Origin: Nonomuraea rubra
GTDB lineage: Bacteria > Actinomycetota > Actinomycetes > Streptosporangiales > Streptosporangiaceae
Length of the DNA stretch: 64,000 nucleotides
Assembly (NCBI RefSeq): GCF_014207985.1
Contig: NZ_JACHMI010000001.1
Coordinates: 5,067,001-5,131,000 of the forward strand
Direction: 5' to 3'
Shown here: positions 1 through 7,514 of the stretch, piece after piece
Layout: each line of letters begins with the position of its first letter
Position numbering within the stretch: position 1 is the first letter of the stretch
Notes under the pieces: model-generated
Told to the model about the DNA's origin: nothing
Databases searched by the model: none
The model's input: the letters and a program-made list of their open reading frames with translations, nothing else
Translations under genes and position numbers: made by a program

Positions 1-1
1 C

Positions 2-2785
2 CTGGACGAGCTGCCGGTGCCCCGGCGGGTGGCCAAGGAGCAGCAGGGCCGGTGGGAGCTGTTCGCGCCCGCGGGATCCGGCCTCGGGCAGCCGCTGCGG
101 GAGGCGCTCGAACAGGAGAAGGTTGGTTCAGGTGTGCTGGTGTGCCTACCGCCGCACTGCGCGATGGAGGACCTGGAGCAGGCGCTGCTCGGCGCCAAGG
201 CCGCGCTCTCGGCGGGGCCCGGCACCCGGTTCGTCCTGGTCCAGCACGGCAGGGGCGCCGCCGGGCTGGCCAAGACGCTCCACCTGGAGGCCGTCGGGCT
301 GCGCACTACCGTCGTGCAGGTACCGCAGGCGCCCGAGGTGATCGGGCCTGAGGTGATCGGGAAGGTCGTTGCCGAGGTGGCCGCCACCTCGGACTTCTCC
401 GAGGTGCACTACGACGCCGGCGGCGTCCGGCGCGTCCCGACCCTTCGGGCGATGCCCGCCGCCCAGGAACGCGAGGAGCACCCGCTCACACCGGACGACG
501 TGCTGCTGGTGACCGGCGGCGGCAAGGGGATCACGGCCGAGTGCGCGATCGCCATGGCCGGCTCTCCTCCGGGCGGCGCGGCGGGCAGCGCTGCAGGCGG
601 TGACTCGGGCGGTGCTCCGGGCGGTGCCAAGCTGGCGCTGCTCGGCCGTTCCGACCCGGCCCAGGACGAGGAGCTGGCCGCGAACCTGCGCCGCATGACC
701 GAGTCCGGCCTGACCGTCCACTACGTCAGGGCCGACGCCGCCGACCCCGCCCAGGTGCGGCAGGCCGTCGAGGAGGCCGAGCGGGTGCTCGGCCCGGTGA
801 CGGCGATCCTGCACGGCGCCGGCTACAACGCCCCCGCCGGCATCGCCGGCCTCGGCCCGGACGACTTCGCCCGCACGTTCGCCCCCAAGGTGGACGGCCT
901 GCGCAACGTCCTCGCCGCGGTGGACCCGGCCCGGCTGCGCCTGCTGGTCACCCTCGGCAGCATCATCGGCAGGGCGGGCCTGCAGGGCGAGGCGCACTAC
1001 GCCACCGCCAACGAGTGGCTGGCCGACCTCACCGCCGAGACCGGCGCGGCCAACCCCGGCTGCAGGAGCCTGTGCCTGGAATGGTCGGTGTGGTCCGACG
1101 TCGGCATGGGCGAGCGGCTGTCGGTGGTGGACCGGCTCACCGAGCAGGGCATCACGCCCATCCCCGTCGAGCAGGGCGTGCAGATCATGCGCAGGCTCGT
1201 CACCGACCCCGCCACCGAGGGTGTCGTGGTGATCAGCGGGCGCACCGAGGGCGTCGCCACCGTCAGGCGCGACGAACCCGAGCTGCCGCTGCTGCGCTTC
1301 GTCGGCACCCCTCTCGTCCGCTACCACGGGGTGGAGCTGGTCAGCGAGGTCGAGTTGAACGCCGGCACCGACCTCTACCTGGCTGACCACCTGCTCGACG
1401 GCAACCTCCTGTTCCCCGCCGTGATCGGCATGGAGGCCATGAGCCAGGTGGCGTGCGCCGCCACCGGCCGCCAGGAGACGCCCGTCATCGAACGGGCCGC
1501 CTTCTCCCGGCCGATCATCGTGCCACCGGAGGGGAGCACCACGCTCAGGATCGCCGCCGCAGCCACCGGCGACGACACGGTCGCCGTCACGATCCGCAGC
1601 GCGGAGACCGGCTTCGAGGTCGACCACTTCAGCGCCGAACTCCGCTTCGACGCCGGACCCTGCCCCGAGGGCCCGCCCGGCCAGATCCCGGACGGCCTGC
1701 CCCCGGTGGCACTCGAGCCCGACACCGACCTGTACGGCCAGGTGCTCTTCCAGGGCAGCCGCTTCCAGCGCCTGCGCCGCTACCACCGGGCGGCGGCCCG
1801 CCACGTGGACGCCGACCTCGCGGTGGAGCAGGACGGCTCGTGGTTCGCCGGATACCTGCCGGGCGAGCTGCTGCTCGGCGACCCCGGCATGCGGGACGCG
1901 CTGATGCACGGCAACCAGGTCTGCGTCCCCGACGCCACGCTGCTGCCGACCGGCATCGACCGGGTGCGCCCCGGCGGCCGCACCCTGGACGACCTGGACG
2001 AGGTGCGCTACTGCGCCGCCGAGCGGAGCAGGGACGGCGACACCTACGTCTACGACATCGCGGTACGCACCAAGACCGGCGAGCTCGTCGAGCGCTGGGA
2101 GGGCCTGCGTCTGCAGGCCGTCCGCAAGCAGGACGGCCGCGGTCCGTGGGCGGCACCGCTGCTCGGCCCGTACGTGGAACGGCGCCTCGCCGACCTGGTC
2201 GGCGCCGATGTCGCGGTCGTCGCCGAACCCGGCGACGACCTCACCGACCTCGCCCACGACCGCCTGCACACCACCCCACCCGCCCCCACCGCCACCCCGA
2301 ACGGCGCCGCGCCCACCGGCACGCTGAACGGCGCCACCACGCTCGCCGGCACCCCGAACGGCGCCACCGCGTCCGCCGGGACGCCGCATGGCAACAGCGC
2401 GCTCGCCCACGTGCCGGGCCTGACGCTCTGCGTCGCCGCCGCGCAGCCCGTGGCCTGCGCTATCACGCCGGTCGGCGGCGGAGCGCAGGCGCCCGGGCAC
2501 GCGGAGCCGGAGGAGCAGGCAGCCGCACACGCGTCGCTGGCCGAGCGGATCGCAGCGCAGGCGGGGGAGAGCGGCGACGTCGCCGCCGCCCGCGTCCGCG
2601 CCGCGCTGGCCTGCCTTCGCACCGCCGAGCTCCCCGCCGGCGAGCTGCCGGAGCTGCACGCGGACGCCGGCGACGGCTGGGTCGTGCTGGTCACGGCGGG
2701 CGCACGCATCGCGACCCTGGCGACCACCGTACGGGGCCTGAACGACCCCGTCGTGGTCGCCGTTCTCACCGAAGGGCGGTCATGA
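2..2785 (+). CDS. pksE: Enediyne polyketide synthase (PksE), C-terminal part: KR, DH, degenerate PPTase
   Basis: The reading frame is open at the left edge, so only the last 927 codons of a protein that is normally about 1,900 residues (KS-AT-ACP-KR-DH-PPTase) are present. The ketoreductase domain starts near residue 165 (VTGGGKGIT) and keeps the Ser, Tyr and Asn of the active site (GSIIG, HYATAN). A dehydratase-like domain follows with DHLLDGN at about residue 460. Residues 756 to 800 are a low-complexity stretch with PNGA/LNGA repeats. The last 125 residues still align by eye with the C-terminal PPTase domain of enediyne synthases (RIATLATTVRG near the end), but the acidic CDVE-type motif reads CAIT and the WxxxE/K motif is lost. 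It would build the polyene precursor of the enediyne core. It overlaps the thioesterase start by 4 nt (ATGA). Identification rests on domain order and on the very typical neighbour. Confidence 0.93.
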   Translation: MDELPVPRRVAKEQQGRWELFAPAGSGLGQPLREALEQEKVGSGVLVCLPPHCAMEDLEQALLGAKAALSAGPGTRFVLVQHGRGAAGLAKTLHLEAVGLRTTVVQVPQAPEVIGPEVIGKVVAEVAATSDFSEVHYDAGGVRRVPTLRAMPAAQEREEHPLTPDDVLLVTGGGKGITAECAIAMAGSPPGGAAGSAAGGDSGGAPGGAKLALLGRSDPAQDEELAANLRRMTESGLTVHYVRADAADPAQVRQAVEEAERVLGPVTAILHGAGYNAPAGIAGLGPDDFARTFAPKVDGLRNVLAAVDPARLRLLVTLGSIIGRAGLQGEAHYATANEWLADLTAETGAANPGCRSLCLEWSVWSDVGMGERLSVVDRLTEQGITPIPVEQGVQIMRRLVTDPATEGVVVISGRTEGVATVRRDEPELPLLRFVGTPLVRYHGVELVSEVELNAGTDLYLADHLLDGNLLFPAVIGMEAMSQVACAATGRQETPVIERAAFSRPIIVPPEGSTTLRIAAAATGDDTVAVTIRSAETGFEVDHFSAELRFDAGPCPEGPPGQIPDGLPPVALEPDTDLYGQVLFQGSRFQRLRRYHRAAARHVDADLAVEQDGSWFAGYLPGELLLGDPGMRDALMHGNQVCVPDATLLPTGIDRVRPGGRTLDDLDEVRYCAAERSRDGDTYVYDIAVRTKTGELVERWEGLRLQAVRKQDGRGPWAAPLLGPYVERRLADLVGADVAVVAEPGDDLTDLAHDRLHTTPPAPTATPNGAAPTGTLNGATTLAGTPNGATASAGTPHGNSALAHVPGLTLCVAAAQPVACAITPVGGGAQAPGHAEPEEQAAAHASLAERIAAQAGESGDVAAARVRAALACLRTAELPAGELPELHADAGDGWVVLVTAGARIATLATTVRGLNDPVVVAVLTEGRS

Positions 2786-3216
2786 CGATGGAGAAGTACT
2801 TCGAATATCGCCACACGGTGGGTTTCGAGGAGACCAACCTCGTGGGCAACGTCTACTACGTCAACTACCTGCGCTGGCAGGGCAGATGCAGAGAGATCTT
2901 CCTGAAGGAGTGCGCGCCCGAGGTGCTCGCCGACCTCCAGGACGACCTCAAGCTGTTCACCCTCAAGGTCGACTGCGAGTTCTTCGCGGAGATCACCGCA
3001 TTCGACGAGCTGTCCATCAGGATGCGCCTGATCGAGCTCGCCCAGACCCAGCTCGAGTTCGGCTTCGACTACGTCAGGATCGGCCCCGGCGACGGCGAAC
3101 TGCTCATCGCGCGTGGCCGGCAGCGGGTCGCCTGCATGCGGGGGCCGAACACCAGGACCGTACCGGCCAGGGTCCCGCCCGCCCTGGTCGGCGCGCTCGA
3201 ACCGTACGCAGCCTAG
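2782..3216 (+). CDS. Enediyne core thioesterase, hot-dog fold (SgcE10/CalE7/DynE7 type)
   Basis: A 144-residue acyl-ACP thioesterase that releases the polyene from the enediyne PKS. The N-terminal segment FEYRHTVGFEETNLVG and the following VYYVNYLRWQGRCREIFL are near-diagnostic for this hot-dog family, which uses Arg and Glu side chains and a tyrosine-lined tunnel instead of an Asp nucleophile. Length fits the family (140 to 150). The start ATG overlaps the PKS stop, implying translational coupling; a second in-frame ATG lies 6 nt downstream and could also be used. Position directly behind PksE is the conserved warhead arrangement. This gene fixes the locus as enediyne. Confidence 0.96.
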   Translation: MTMEKYFEYRHTVGFEETNLVGNVYYVNYLRWQGRCREIFLKECAPEVLADLQDDLKLFTLKVDCEFFAEITAFDELSIRMRLIELAQTQLEFGFDYVRIGPGDGELLIARGRQRVACMRGPNTRTVPARVPPALVGALEPYAA

Positions 3217-3237
3217 ACGCCGATCCAGGAGGTCAGC

Positions 3238-3768
3238 GTGAACGTCTCCTCATCAACCGCACTGACCGACAGCGTGACCGACAGCGCGGCACTGCGTCAC
3301 GCGTTCGGCGCCTTCGCCACCGGAGTCACCGTGGTGACGACGGGCGGCCCGGTCCCTCATGCCATGACGGCCAACTCCTTCACCTCGGTCTCACTCGACC
3401 CGCCGCTGCTGCTGATCTGCGTCGCCAAGTCGGCGTCGATGCACCGCTTCCTCGGGGACAGCACGTTCTTCGGCGTCTCGGTGCTGGCCGCCCACCAGGA
3501 GGCGGAGGCCAGGCACTTCGCCAACCGCTACCGCGAGACGGGCGCGGCCCAGTTCGCCGCGGTGGACGTGGTGCCGGGCGAGCTCACGGACGTCCCGCTG
3601 ATCGCGGACGCCGCCGTGTGCTTCGAGTGCGACCTGTGGCGCTCCTACGATGGCGGCGACCACACGATCTTCCTCGGCAAGGTGCTGTCGATGCGGCAGC
3701 GCCCCGGCAGTGACGGGCTGCTGGTGTATCGGGGCAGGTTCGCCTCGCTCGAAGAGGTCGCGGCGTAA
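3238..3768 (+). CDS. Flavin reductase (SgcE6-like, DIM6/NTAB family)
   Basis: A 176-residue NAD(P)H:flavin reductase that would supply reduced flavin to a two-component monooxygenase. Family hallmarks are the N-terminal FATGVTVVTT strand, MTANSFTSVSLDPPLLLICV and the C-terminal GGDHTIFLGKV. It closely resembles the SgcE6-type reductase of enediyne clusters, which feeds a class of acyl-CoA-dehydrogenase-like hydroxylases; a candidate partner of that class is the gene at 20492. The GTG start at 3238 is preceded by AGGAGGT at good spacing, 21 nt after the thioesterase stop. The stop overlaps the P450 start (TAATG), so all four genes form one operon. Confidence 0.9.
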   Translation: MNVSSSTALTDSVTDSAALRHAFGAFATGVTVVTTGGPVPHAMTANSFTSVSLDPPLLLICVAKSASMHRFLGDSTFFGVSVLAAHQEAEARHFANRYRETGAAQFAAVDVVPGELTDVPLIADAAVCFECDLWRSYDGGDHTIFLGKVLSMRQRPGSDGLLVYRGRFASLEEVAA

Positions 3769-5144
3769 TGGTCGTCCACCTCCCGCCGCAGGCGGCGCCG
3801 GCACGCGTGCGTGCGGCGCCGCCCGGCCCGCCCCTGTGGGCGGGCCCCGCCCTGTTCAGGCAGCTCGTCTCGGACCGGCTCGGGATGTTGTCGGGCGCCG
3901 TCTCCAGGTACGGCGACGCCGTGCGCCTCACCATCGGCCCCAAGAGCCTCTACCTGTTCAACCACCCCGACCACGCCAAGCACGTGCTGGCCGACAACAA
4001 CGCCGGCTACCGCAAGGGTCTCGGCCTGGCCGAGGCCAGGCGGGTCCTCGGCGACGGCCTGCTGACCAGCCACGGCCAGGTGTGGCGCGACCAGCGCAGG
4101 TCGATCCAGCCGCTCTTCCAGAACAAGCGGCTGGCCGGGCAGGACACGGCCGTCGCCGAGGAGACGGGCAGGCTCGTGGCGCGGCTGCGGGCCCACGCCG
4201 GCCGCGGGCCCGTGGACGTGGCGCACGAGATGACCGCGCTCACGCTCGGCGTGCTCGGCAGGACGCTGCTGGAGGCCGATCTCGGCGCGTACGAGTCCAT
4301 CGGGCACGCCTTCGAGGGCGTCCAGGACCAGGCGATGTTCGAGATGGTCACGCTCGGCGCGGTGCCGCTGTGGCTGCCGCTCCCGCTCCACCTGCGCTTC
4401 CGCAGGTCGCGCCGCGAGCTGCACCGGATCGCCGACGCGCTGATCGCCCACCGGATCGAGCATCCGACCGGCGGGGACGACCTGCTGTCCCGCCTGATCG
4501 CCTCCGCCGGGCAGGCTCCCGGCGAGCGGGCGGCCCGCGACCGCCTGCGCGCCGAGCTGATCACGGTCCTGCTGGCCGGCCACGAGACCACGGCTTCGAC
4601 GCTGTCGTGGGCCTTCCACCTGATCGACCGCCATCCCGGCGTGCGCGAGCGGCTGCGCGAGGAGGCCGTCTCCGTGCTCGGCGACCGGCCGCCCACTGTC
4701 GCCGACCTGCCCAGGCTCACCTACACCACCATGGTGCTGGAGGAGGTCATGCGGCTCTACCCGCCGGTGTGGGCGCTGACCCGCGTGGCGGTGACGGGCG
4801 ACGAGGTGGGTGGGTACCGGGTGCCCGCCGGGGCCGACGTGCTGATCAGCCCGTACACGCTGCACCGGCATCCGGGCTGGTGGCGGGAGCCGGAGCGGTT
4901 CGACCCCGAGCGGTTCGCGCCGGAGGCGCGGTCGGACCGGCCCCGGTACGCCTACATCCCGTTCGGCGCCGGGCCGCGGTTCTGCGTCGGGAGCCACCTG
5001 GGGATGATGGAGGCCGTCTTCGTGCTCGCGTCGGTGGCGCGGGAGCTGCGGCTGACCGGCCTGCCCGGGCGGCCGGCGGTGCCCGAGGCGATGTTGTCGC
5101 TGCGGGTGCGCGGCGGGCTGCCGATGACCGTCAGCCTCCTGTGA
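3768..5144 (+). CDS. Cytochrome P450
   Basis: A 458-residue P450 with all canonical elements: I-helix AGHETTAS near residue 270, K-helix EEVMRLYPP near residue 325, and heme loop FGAGPRFCVG with the ligand Cys at about residue 406. The length and the N-terminal proline-rich segment (APPGPPLWAGP) resemble CYP families with a membrane-facing N-terminus, although no clear transmembrane helix is visible. It starts on the A of the preceding TAA stop (TAATG). As last gene of the PksE operon it is likely a tailoring oxygenase for the enediyne core, like the P450s found beside warhead genes in other enediyne clusters. The substrate cannot be read from sequence. Confidence 0.93.
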   Translation: MVVHLPPQAAPARVRAAPPGPPLWAGPALFRQLVSDRLGMLSGAVSRYGDAVRLTIGPKSLYLFNHPDHAKHVLADNNAGYRKGLGLAEARRVLGDGLLTSHGQVWRDQRRSIQPLFQNKRLAGQDTAVAEETGRLVARLRAHAGRGPVDVAHEMTALTLGVLGRTLLEADLGAYESIGHAFEGVQDQAMFEMVTLGAVPLWLPLPLHLRFRRSRRELHRIADALIAHRIEHPTGGDDLLSRLIASAGQAPGERAARDRLRAELITVLLAGHETTASTLSWAFHLIDRHPGVRERLREEAVSVLGDRPPTVADLPRLTYTTMVLEEVMRLYPPVWALTRVAVTGDEVGGYRVPAGADVLISPYTLHRHPGWWREPERFDPERFAPEARSDRPRYAYIPFGAGPRFCVGSHLGMMEAVFVLASVARELRLTGLPGRPAVPEAMLSLRVRGGLPMTVSLL

Positions 5145-5148
5145 GAAA

Positions 5149-5185
5149 GAGCCGCGGGCGGTGAGGAGATCACCGCCCGCGGCTC
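5149..5185. terminator. Perfect 16-bp hairpin terminator between convergent genes
   Basis: Arms 5149-5164 and 5170-5185 (GAGCCGCGGGCGGTGA and its exact reverse complement) with a 5-nt loop. It lies 4 nt after the P450 stop and 19 nt from the stop of the convergent AraC gene, so it probably works for both. No long T tract is present, as usual for actinomycetes. Confidence 0.85.
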
Positions 5186-5204
5186 GGCGCGTCAGCGTTC
5201 GGCT

Positions 5205-5987
5205 TCACCCGTCGCCCTCCTGGTTCCACGCCTCCTGGTTCCACGCAGCCAGCACGTCGCGAAGAGCGAGCAGGTGAGGCGGGTCGAAGCTGCTCATGGG
5301 CCGGAGCGTGAGGTCGGCCCGGTGGGTGCCGCCCTGTTCGCCGACCGCGATCGGTCCGCGGCGCGCCACGCACAGCGAGACCTCGGTGGTGGGCGGCAGG
5401 TTGACGGCGTCGTCGCAGCCCTCGGCCACCGACTGGGCCAGCAGGTACCAGTGGCCCGCCGGCACGTCGTCCATGACGAAGGGGCCGGGACGGCTGAGCA
5501 CGGTGTAGCTGGCCGGCTTGCCCTCCAGGAGCTGCCCCACGAACATCCCCGCGAAGACGGGCCTGTCGGGCAGCGGCGAGGTGACCGTGCCGTGGACGGT
5601 GGCGGTGCCGCCGCCGCGCGACCGGCTCGCCCCGCCCGCCAGGCTCTTCCTGGAGACGCCCAGGACCTGGCGGTACCGGCTGGGTGACAGGCCGACACTG
5701 CGCGTGAACCGGCTGCTGAACGTGCCGACGCTGGAGTAGCCGACCTGGTGGCTGATGTAGGCGATGTTCAGCGAGGTCGAGGCGAGCAGCCGCTTGGCCT
5801 CGCGCAGCCGCACCGCCGACAGGAACCGGCCGGGCGACAGCCCCGTGACACGCTGGAAGACCCGCGAGAAGTGGAACTTGCTGAACATCGCGGTGTGCGC
5901 CATGTCGTCGATCGTGATCTGCTCACCGAAGTTTTCCTGGATGTTCTCGATCACTCGCATGACGGCTCGTTCAATGACGTCGTCCAT
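5205..5987 (-). CDS. AraC-family regulator with N-terminal DNA-binding domain and C-terminal extension
   Basis: A 260-residue protein whose first 110 residues are a complete AraC/XylS double-HTH (SKFHFSRVFQRVTGLSPGRF and VGYSSVGTFSSRFTRSVGLSP). The remaining 150 residues form a beta-rich domain containing FAGMFVGQLLEGKPASY and ENG-like strands (GHWYLLAQSV); this order, DNA-binding domain first, is seen in a class of actinomycete AraC regulators found in biosynthetic clusters. The C-terminal end carries a duplicated AWNQE segment from a 15-bp tandem repeat. It is divergent from the sigma-factor operon at 6428 and convergent with the P450, so it may control the intergenic promoters of either cluster half. 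Target genes are inferred only from position. Confidence 0.85.
   Translation of the reverse strand: MDDVIERAVMRVIENIQENFGEQITIDDMAHTAMFSKFHFSRVFQRVTGLSPGRFLSAVRLREAKRLLASTSLNIAYISHQVGYSSVGTFSSRFTRSVGLSPSRYRQVLGVSRKSLAGGASRSRGGGTATVHGTVTSPLPDRPVFAGMFVGQLLEGKPASYTVLSRPGPFVMDDVPAGHWYLLAQSVAEGCDDAVNLPPTTEVSLCVARRGPIAVGEQGGTHRADLTLRPMSSFDPPHLLALRDVLAAWNQEAWNQEGDG
5216..5245. repeat. 15-bp perfect tandem duplication in the AraC gene
   Basis: Two exact copies of CCTCCTGGTTCCACG (5216-5230, 5231-5245). The in-frame duplication gives AWNQEAWNQE at the C-terminus of the AraC protein, probably a recent slippage event. Confidence 0.9.
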
Positions 5988-6427
5988 GTGGCCTCCCGCT
6001 TCCGGATCGGCCGGTGAGGCATGCTTTCCGGATACGCGTCGATAAATTCCGTTCGGAGGTACACGCGCCGAGCCCGCGGTAATGCTGCACGGTCCGCGAA
6101 ATTATTTCCGGAAAAATCGCTGGGTCATTGCCCGGTATCTCGCGGTGGTTATTCCTTGCAAAACCCTGTTGATTGTTGTCAACTGGCCGGAGAAGGCCGG
6201 AGTGCTCGGGAGGGCCGCGATGGCGGCCCGGCAAGGTGCCCATCACCCGAGCGTAGGAGCGCCCGCCGCGGAAAGAAGTGACGGCGGCGCGAAATTAGGG
6301 GTCGGCCGGCCGCGATTAGGGGTGCCCCCTCGAATAAGGGCGCCGGGTGCGCGGATAGGGGTTGTGCCGCATAGTACGCCGATCGATTCTCTCAATATCG
6401 ACCGACGGAAAAACCGGGGGAGCGATT
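5988..6427. promoter_or_regulatory. 440-bp divergent intergenic region
   Basis: No gene is visible between the AraC regulator (minus) and the sigma factor (plus). It is clearly less GC-rich than its surroundings around 6085-6185 (TTATTTCCGG, TTGATTGTTG), as expected for promoters. A GGGCCGC/GCGGCCC hairpin lies near 6210-6230. The block 6294-6362 holds a set of regularly spaced AGGGG boxes listed separately. Short open frames here lack ribosome sites and GC3 bias. Confidence 0.6.
6294..6362 (+). promoter_or_regulatory. About 20-bp-periodic AGGGG direct repeats upstream of the sigma-factor operon
   Basis: ATTAGGGGT occurs at 6294-6302 and 6315-6323, a weaker ATAAGGGC at 6334-6341 and GATAGGGGT at 6354-6362. 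Spacings of 21, 19 and 20 bp put all boxes on one face of the helix, two turns apart. The last box ends 65 nt before the sigma-factor ATG. The arrangement resembles direct-repeat operators of oligomeric activators such as SARPs, although the box sequence differs from known SARP heptamers. The binding protein is unknown. Confidence 0.45.
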
Positions 6428-6931
6428 ATGGCCGAAGGGCGGGGCGAACAAGAATTCACGCGCTTCGTCCAGCAGACCAGGCCCGCGCTGAGGCGGATCG
6501 CCTTCGCGCTGTCGGACGACTGGCACGAGGCGGACGACCTGGTCCAGCGGACACTCATGACGATCTTCCTGCGCTGGCGGGAGCTCGACCGGCGGGACAC
6601 GATGGCGCCCTACGCGCGCCGCGTCATGACGCGGCTGCTCATCAGCGACCGCAGGTCGTCGCGTTGGACCAGGGAAGTCCTCTTCGGCGTGCCGCCGGAG
6701 GCCGGCGCCGCCCGCGACCCGTACGTCCCCGTGAGCCAGCGCATGGTGCTGAGGGACGCGCTGGCCAGGCTCGGCCCCCGGCAGCGCGCCACGATCTTCC
6801 TCCGCTTCTGGGAGGACCGCAGCGTGGAGGAGACCGCGCGGGTCCTGGGCAACGAGTCATCCACGGTACGCAGCCAGACCGTCCGCGCGCTGAACACCCT
6901 GAGGGACGCGCTGGACGCCTCATCCACCTAA
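6428..6931 (+). CDS. SigE-family ECF sigma factor
   Basis: A 167-residue sigma factor. Region 2 covers residues 8 to 80 (DDWHEADDLVQRTLMTIFLRW, followed by APYARRVMTRLLISDRR), and region 4 is at the C-terminus (LGPRQRATIFLRFWEDRSVEETA, then VRSQTVRALNTLR). This is the short actinomycete SigE subfamily without region 3. The ATG at 6428 is chosen because GGGGGAG lies 6 nt upstream; an upstream ATG at 6362 would add 22 residues with no homology-like features. No anti-sigma factor gene is adjacent. It heads a tight operon with four redox-type genes, so it may drive its own operon or act cluster-wide. The regular AGGGG boxes upstream suggest activator control. Confidence 0.88.
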   Translation: MAEGRGEQEFTRFVQQTRPALRRIAFALSDDWHEADDLVQRTLMTIFLRWRELDRRDTMAPYARRVMTRLLISDRRSSRWTREVLFGVPPEAGAARDPYVPVSQRMVLRDALARLGPRQRATIFLRFWEDRSVEETARVLGNESSTVRSQTVRALNTLRDALDASST

Positions 6932-6941
6932 GGAAGGCCCC

Positions 6942-7514
6942 ATGAGCGCAGAGCTCCCCGCGGACCACGAGACGAGGGTCGTCACCACGCTCGAGGCGTT
7001 CGCCGACACGATCATCCCCGGCGCCAAGCGGTCCGGCCAGGACAGGGCGGTGGCTGGCGCCAGCCCCACCGGCGGCGCGGTGGCCGCGGGCGCGATGGAG
7101 CTGATCCACTGGGACGCCACCGGCATCAGCCAGAGCCTCGGCGACTACGCCCGCGCGCTGAACGACCACGCCCGCGAGCACGCCGGGCAGCACGGGCTCG
7201 ACCTCGACGGCGACGTCCCGCCGTTCGTGGCGCTGACCTTCGAGCAGCGCACCGACCTGGTCCGCGTGCTCACCGCGCCCGGCCATCCCGACAAGCCGCT
7301 GTGGGTGCTGCTGTCCCTGTTCTGCTACATGGCCTACGACTCGGCCGCGCACACCGGCACCGCCGCCGCGCTCGCCGCCGGGCATCCCGGCCTGACCTCG
7401 ATGCGCCTGGCCCGCCCGGGCGCCGACGGCCTGTGGCGCTTCCCCTCCTTCTCGTACGGCAGGCAGCTCGCCGACCTCCACCCCGGCACCACCGACACAG
7501 GGAGTCCCGAATGA
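6942..7514 (+). CDS. Small partner protein of GMC oxidoreductase (DUF5987 / gluconate-dehydrogenase-subunit-3-like)
   Basis: A 190-residue protein with ETRVVTTLEAFADTIIPG near the N-terminus. That segment, and helical blocks such as LTFEQRTDLVRVLT and LLSLFCYMAYDSAA, are characteristic of the small subunits that accompany GMC dehydrogenases (gluconate 2-dehydrogenase subunit 3 type). No Tat or Sec signal is visible, unlike many family members, so it is likely cytoplasmic. Its stop overlaps the GMC start (ATGA), which supports a complex. The family assignment is from pattern memory and the gene pair. Confidence 0.65.
   Translation: MSAELPADHETRVVTTLEAFADTIIPGAKRSGQDRAVAGASPTGGAVAAGAMELIHWDATGISQSLGDYARALNDHAREHAGQHGLDLDGDVPPFVALTFEQRTDLVRVLTAPGHPDKPLWVLLSLFCYMAYDSAAHTGTAAALAAGHPGLTSMRLARPGADGLWRFPSFSYGRQLADLHPGTTDTGSPE

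Noticed and set aside
146..2659. Very long minus-strand open frame opposite the PKS (837 codons)
   Set aside because: A shadow of the plus-strand gene: composition is Arg/Gly/Ala-rich low complexity, no ribosome site, and the plus frame has clear domain homology. Similar long antisense frames at 7334-9679, 15229-18192, 25560-27695 and 41192-43840 were dismissed for the same reason.
6021..6281. Short plus-strand frames in the 5988-6427 gap
   Set aside because: No GC3 bias and no ribosome site; the sequence has promoter-like AT-rich patches instead.
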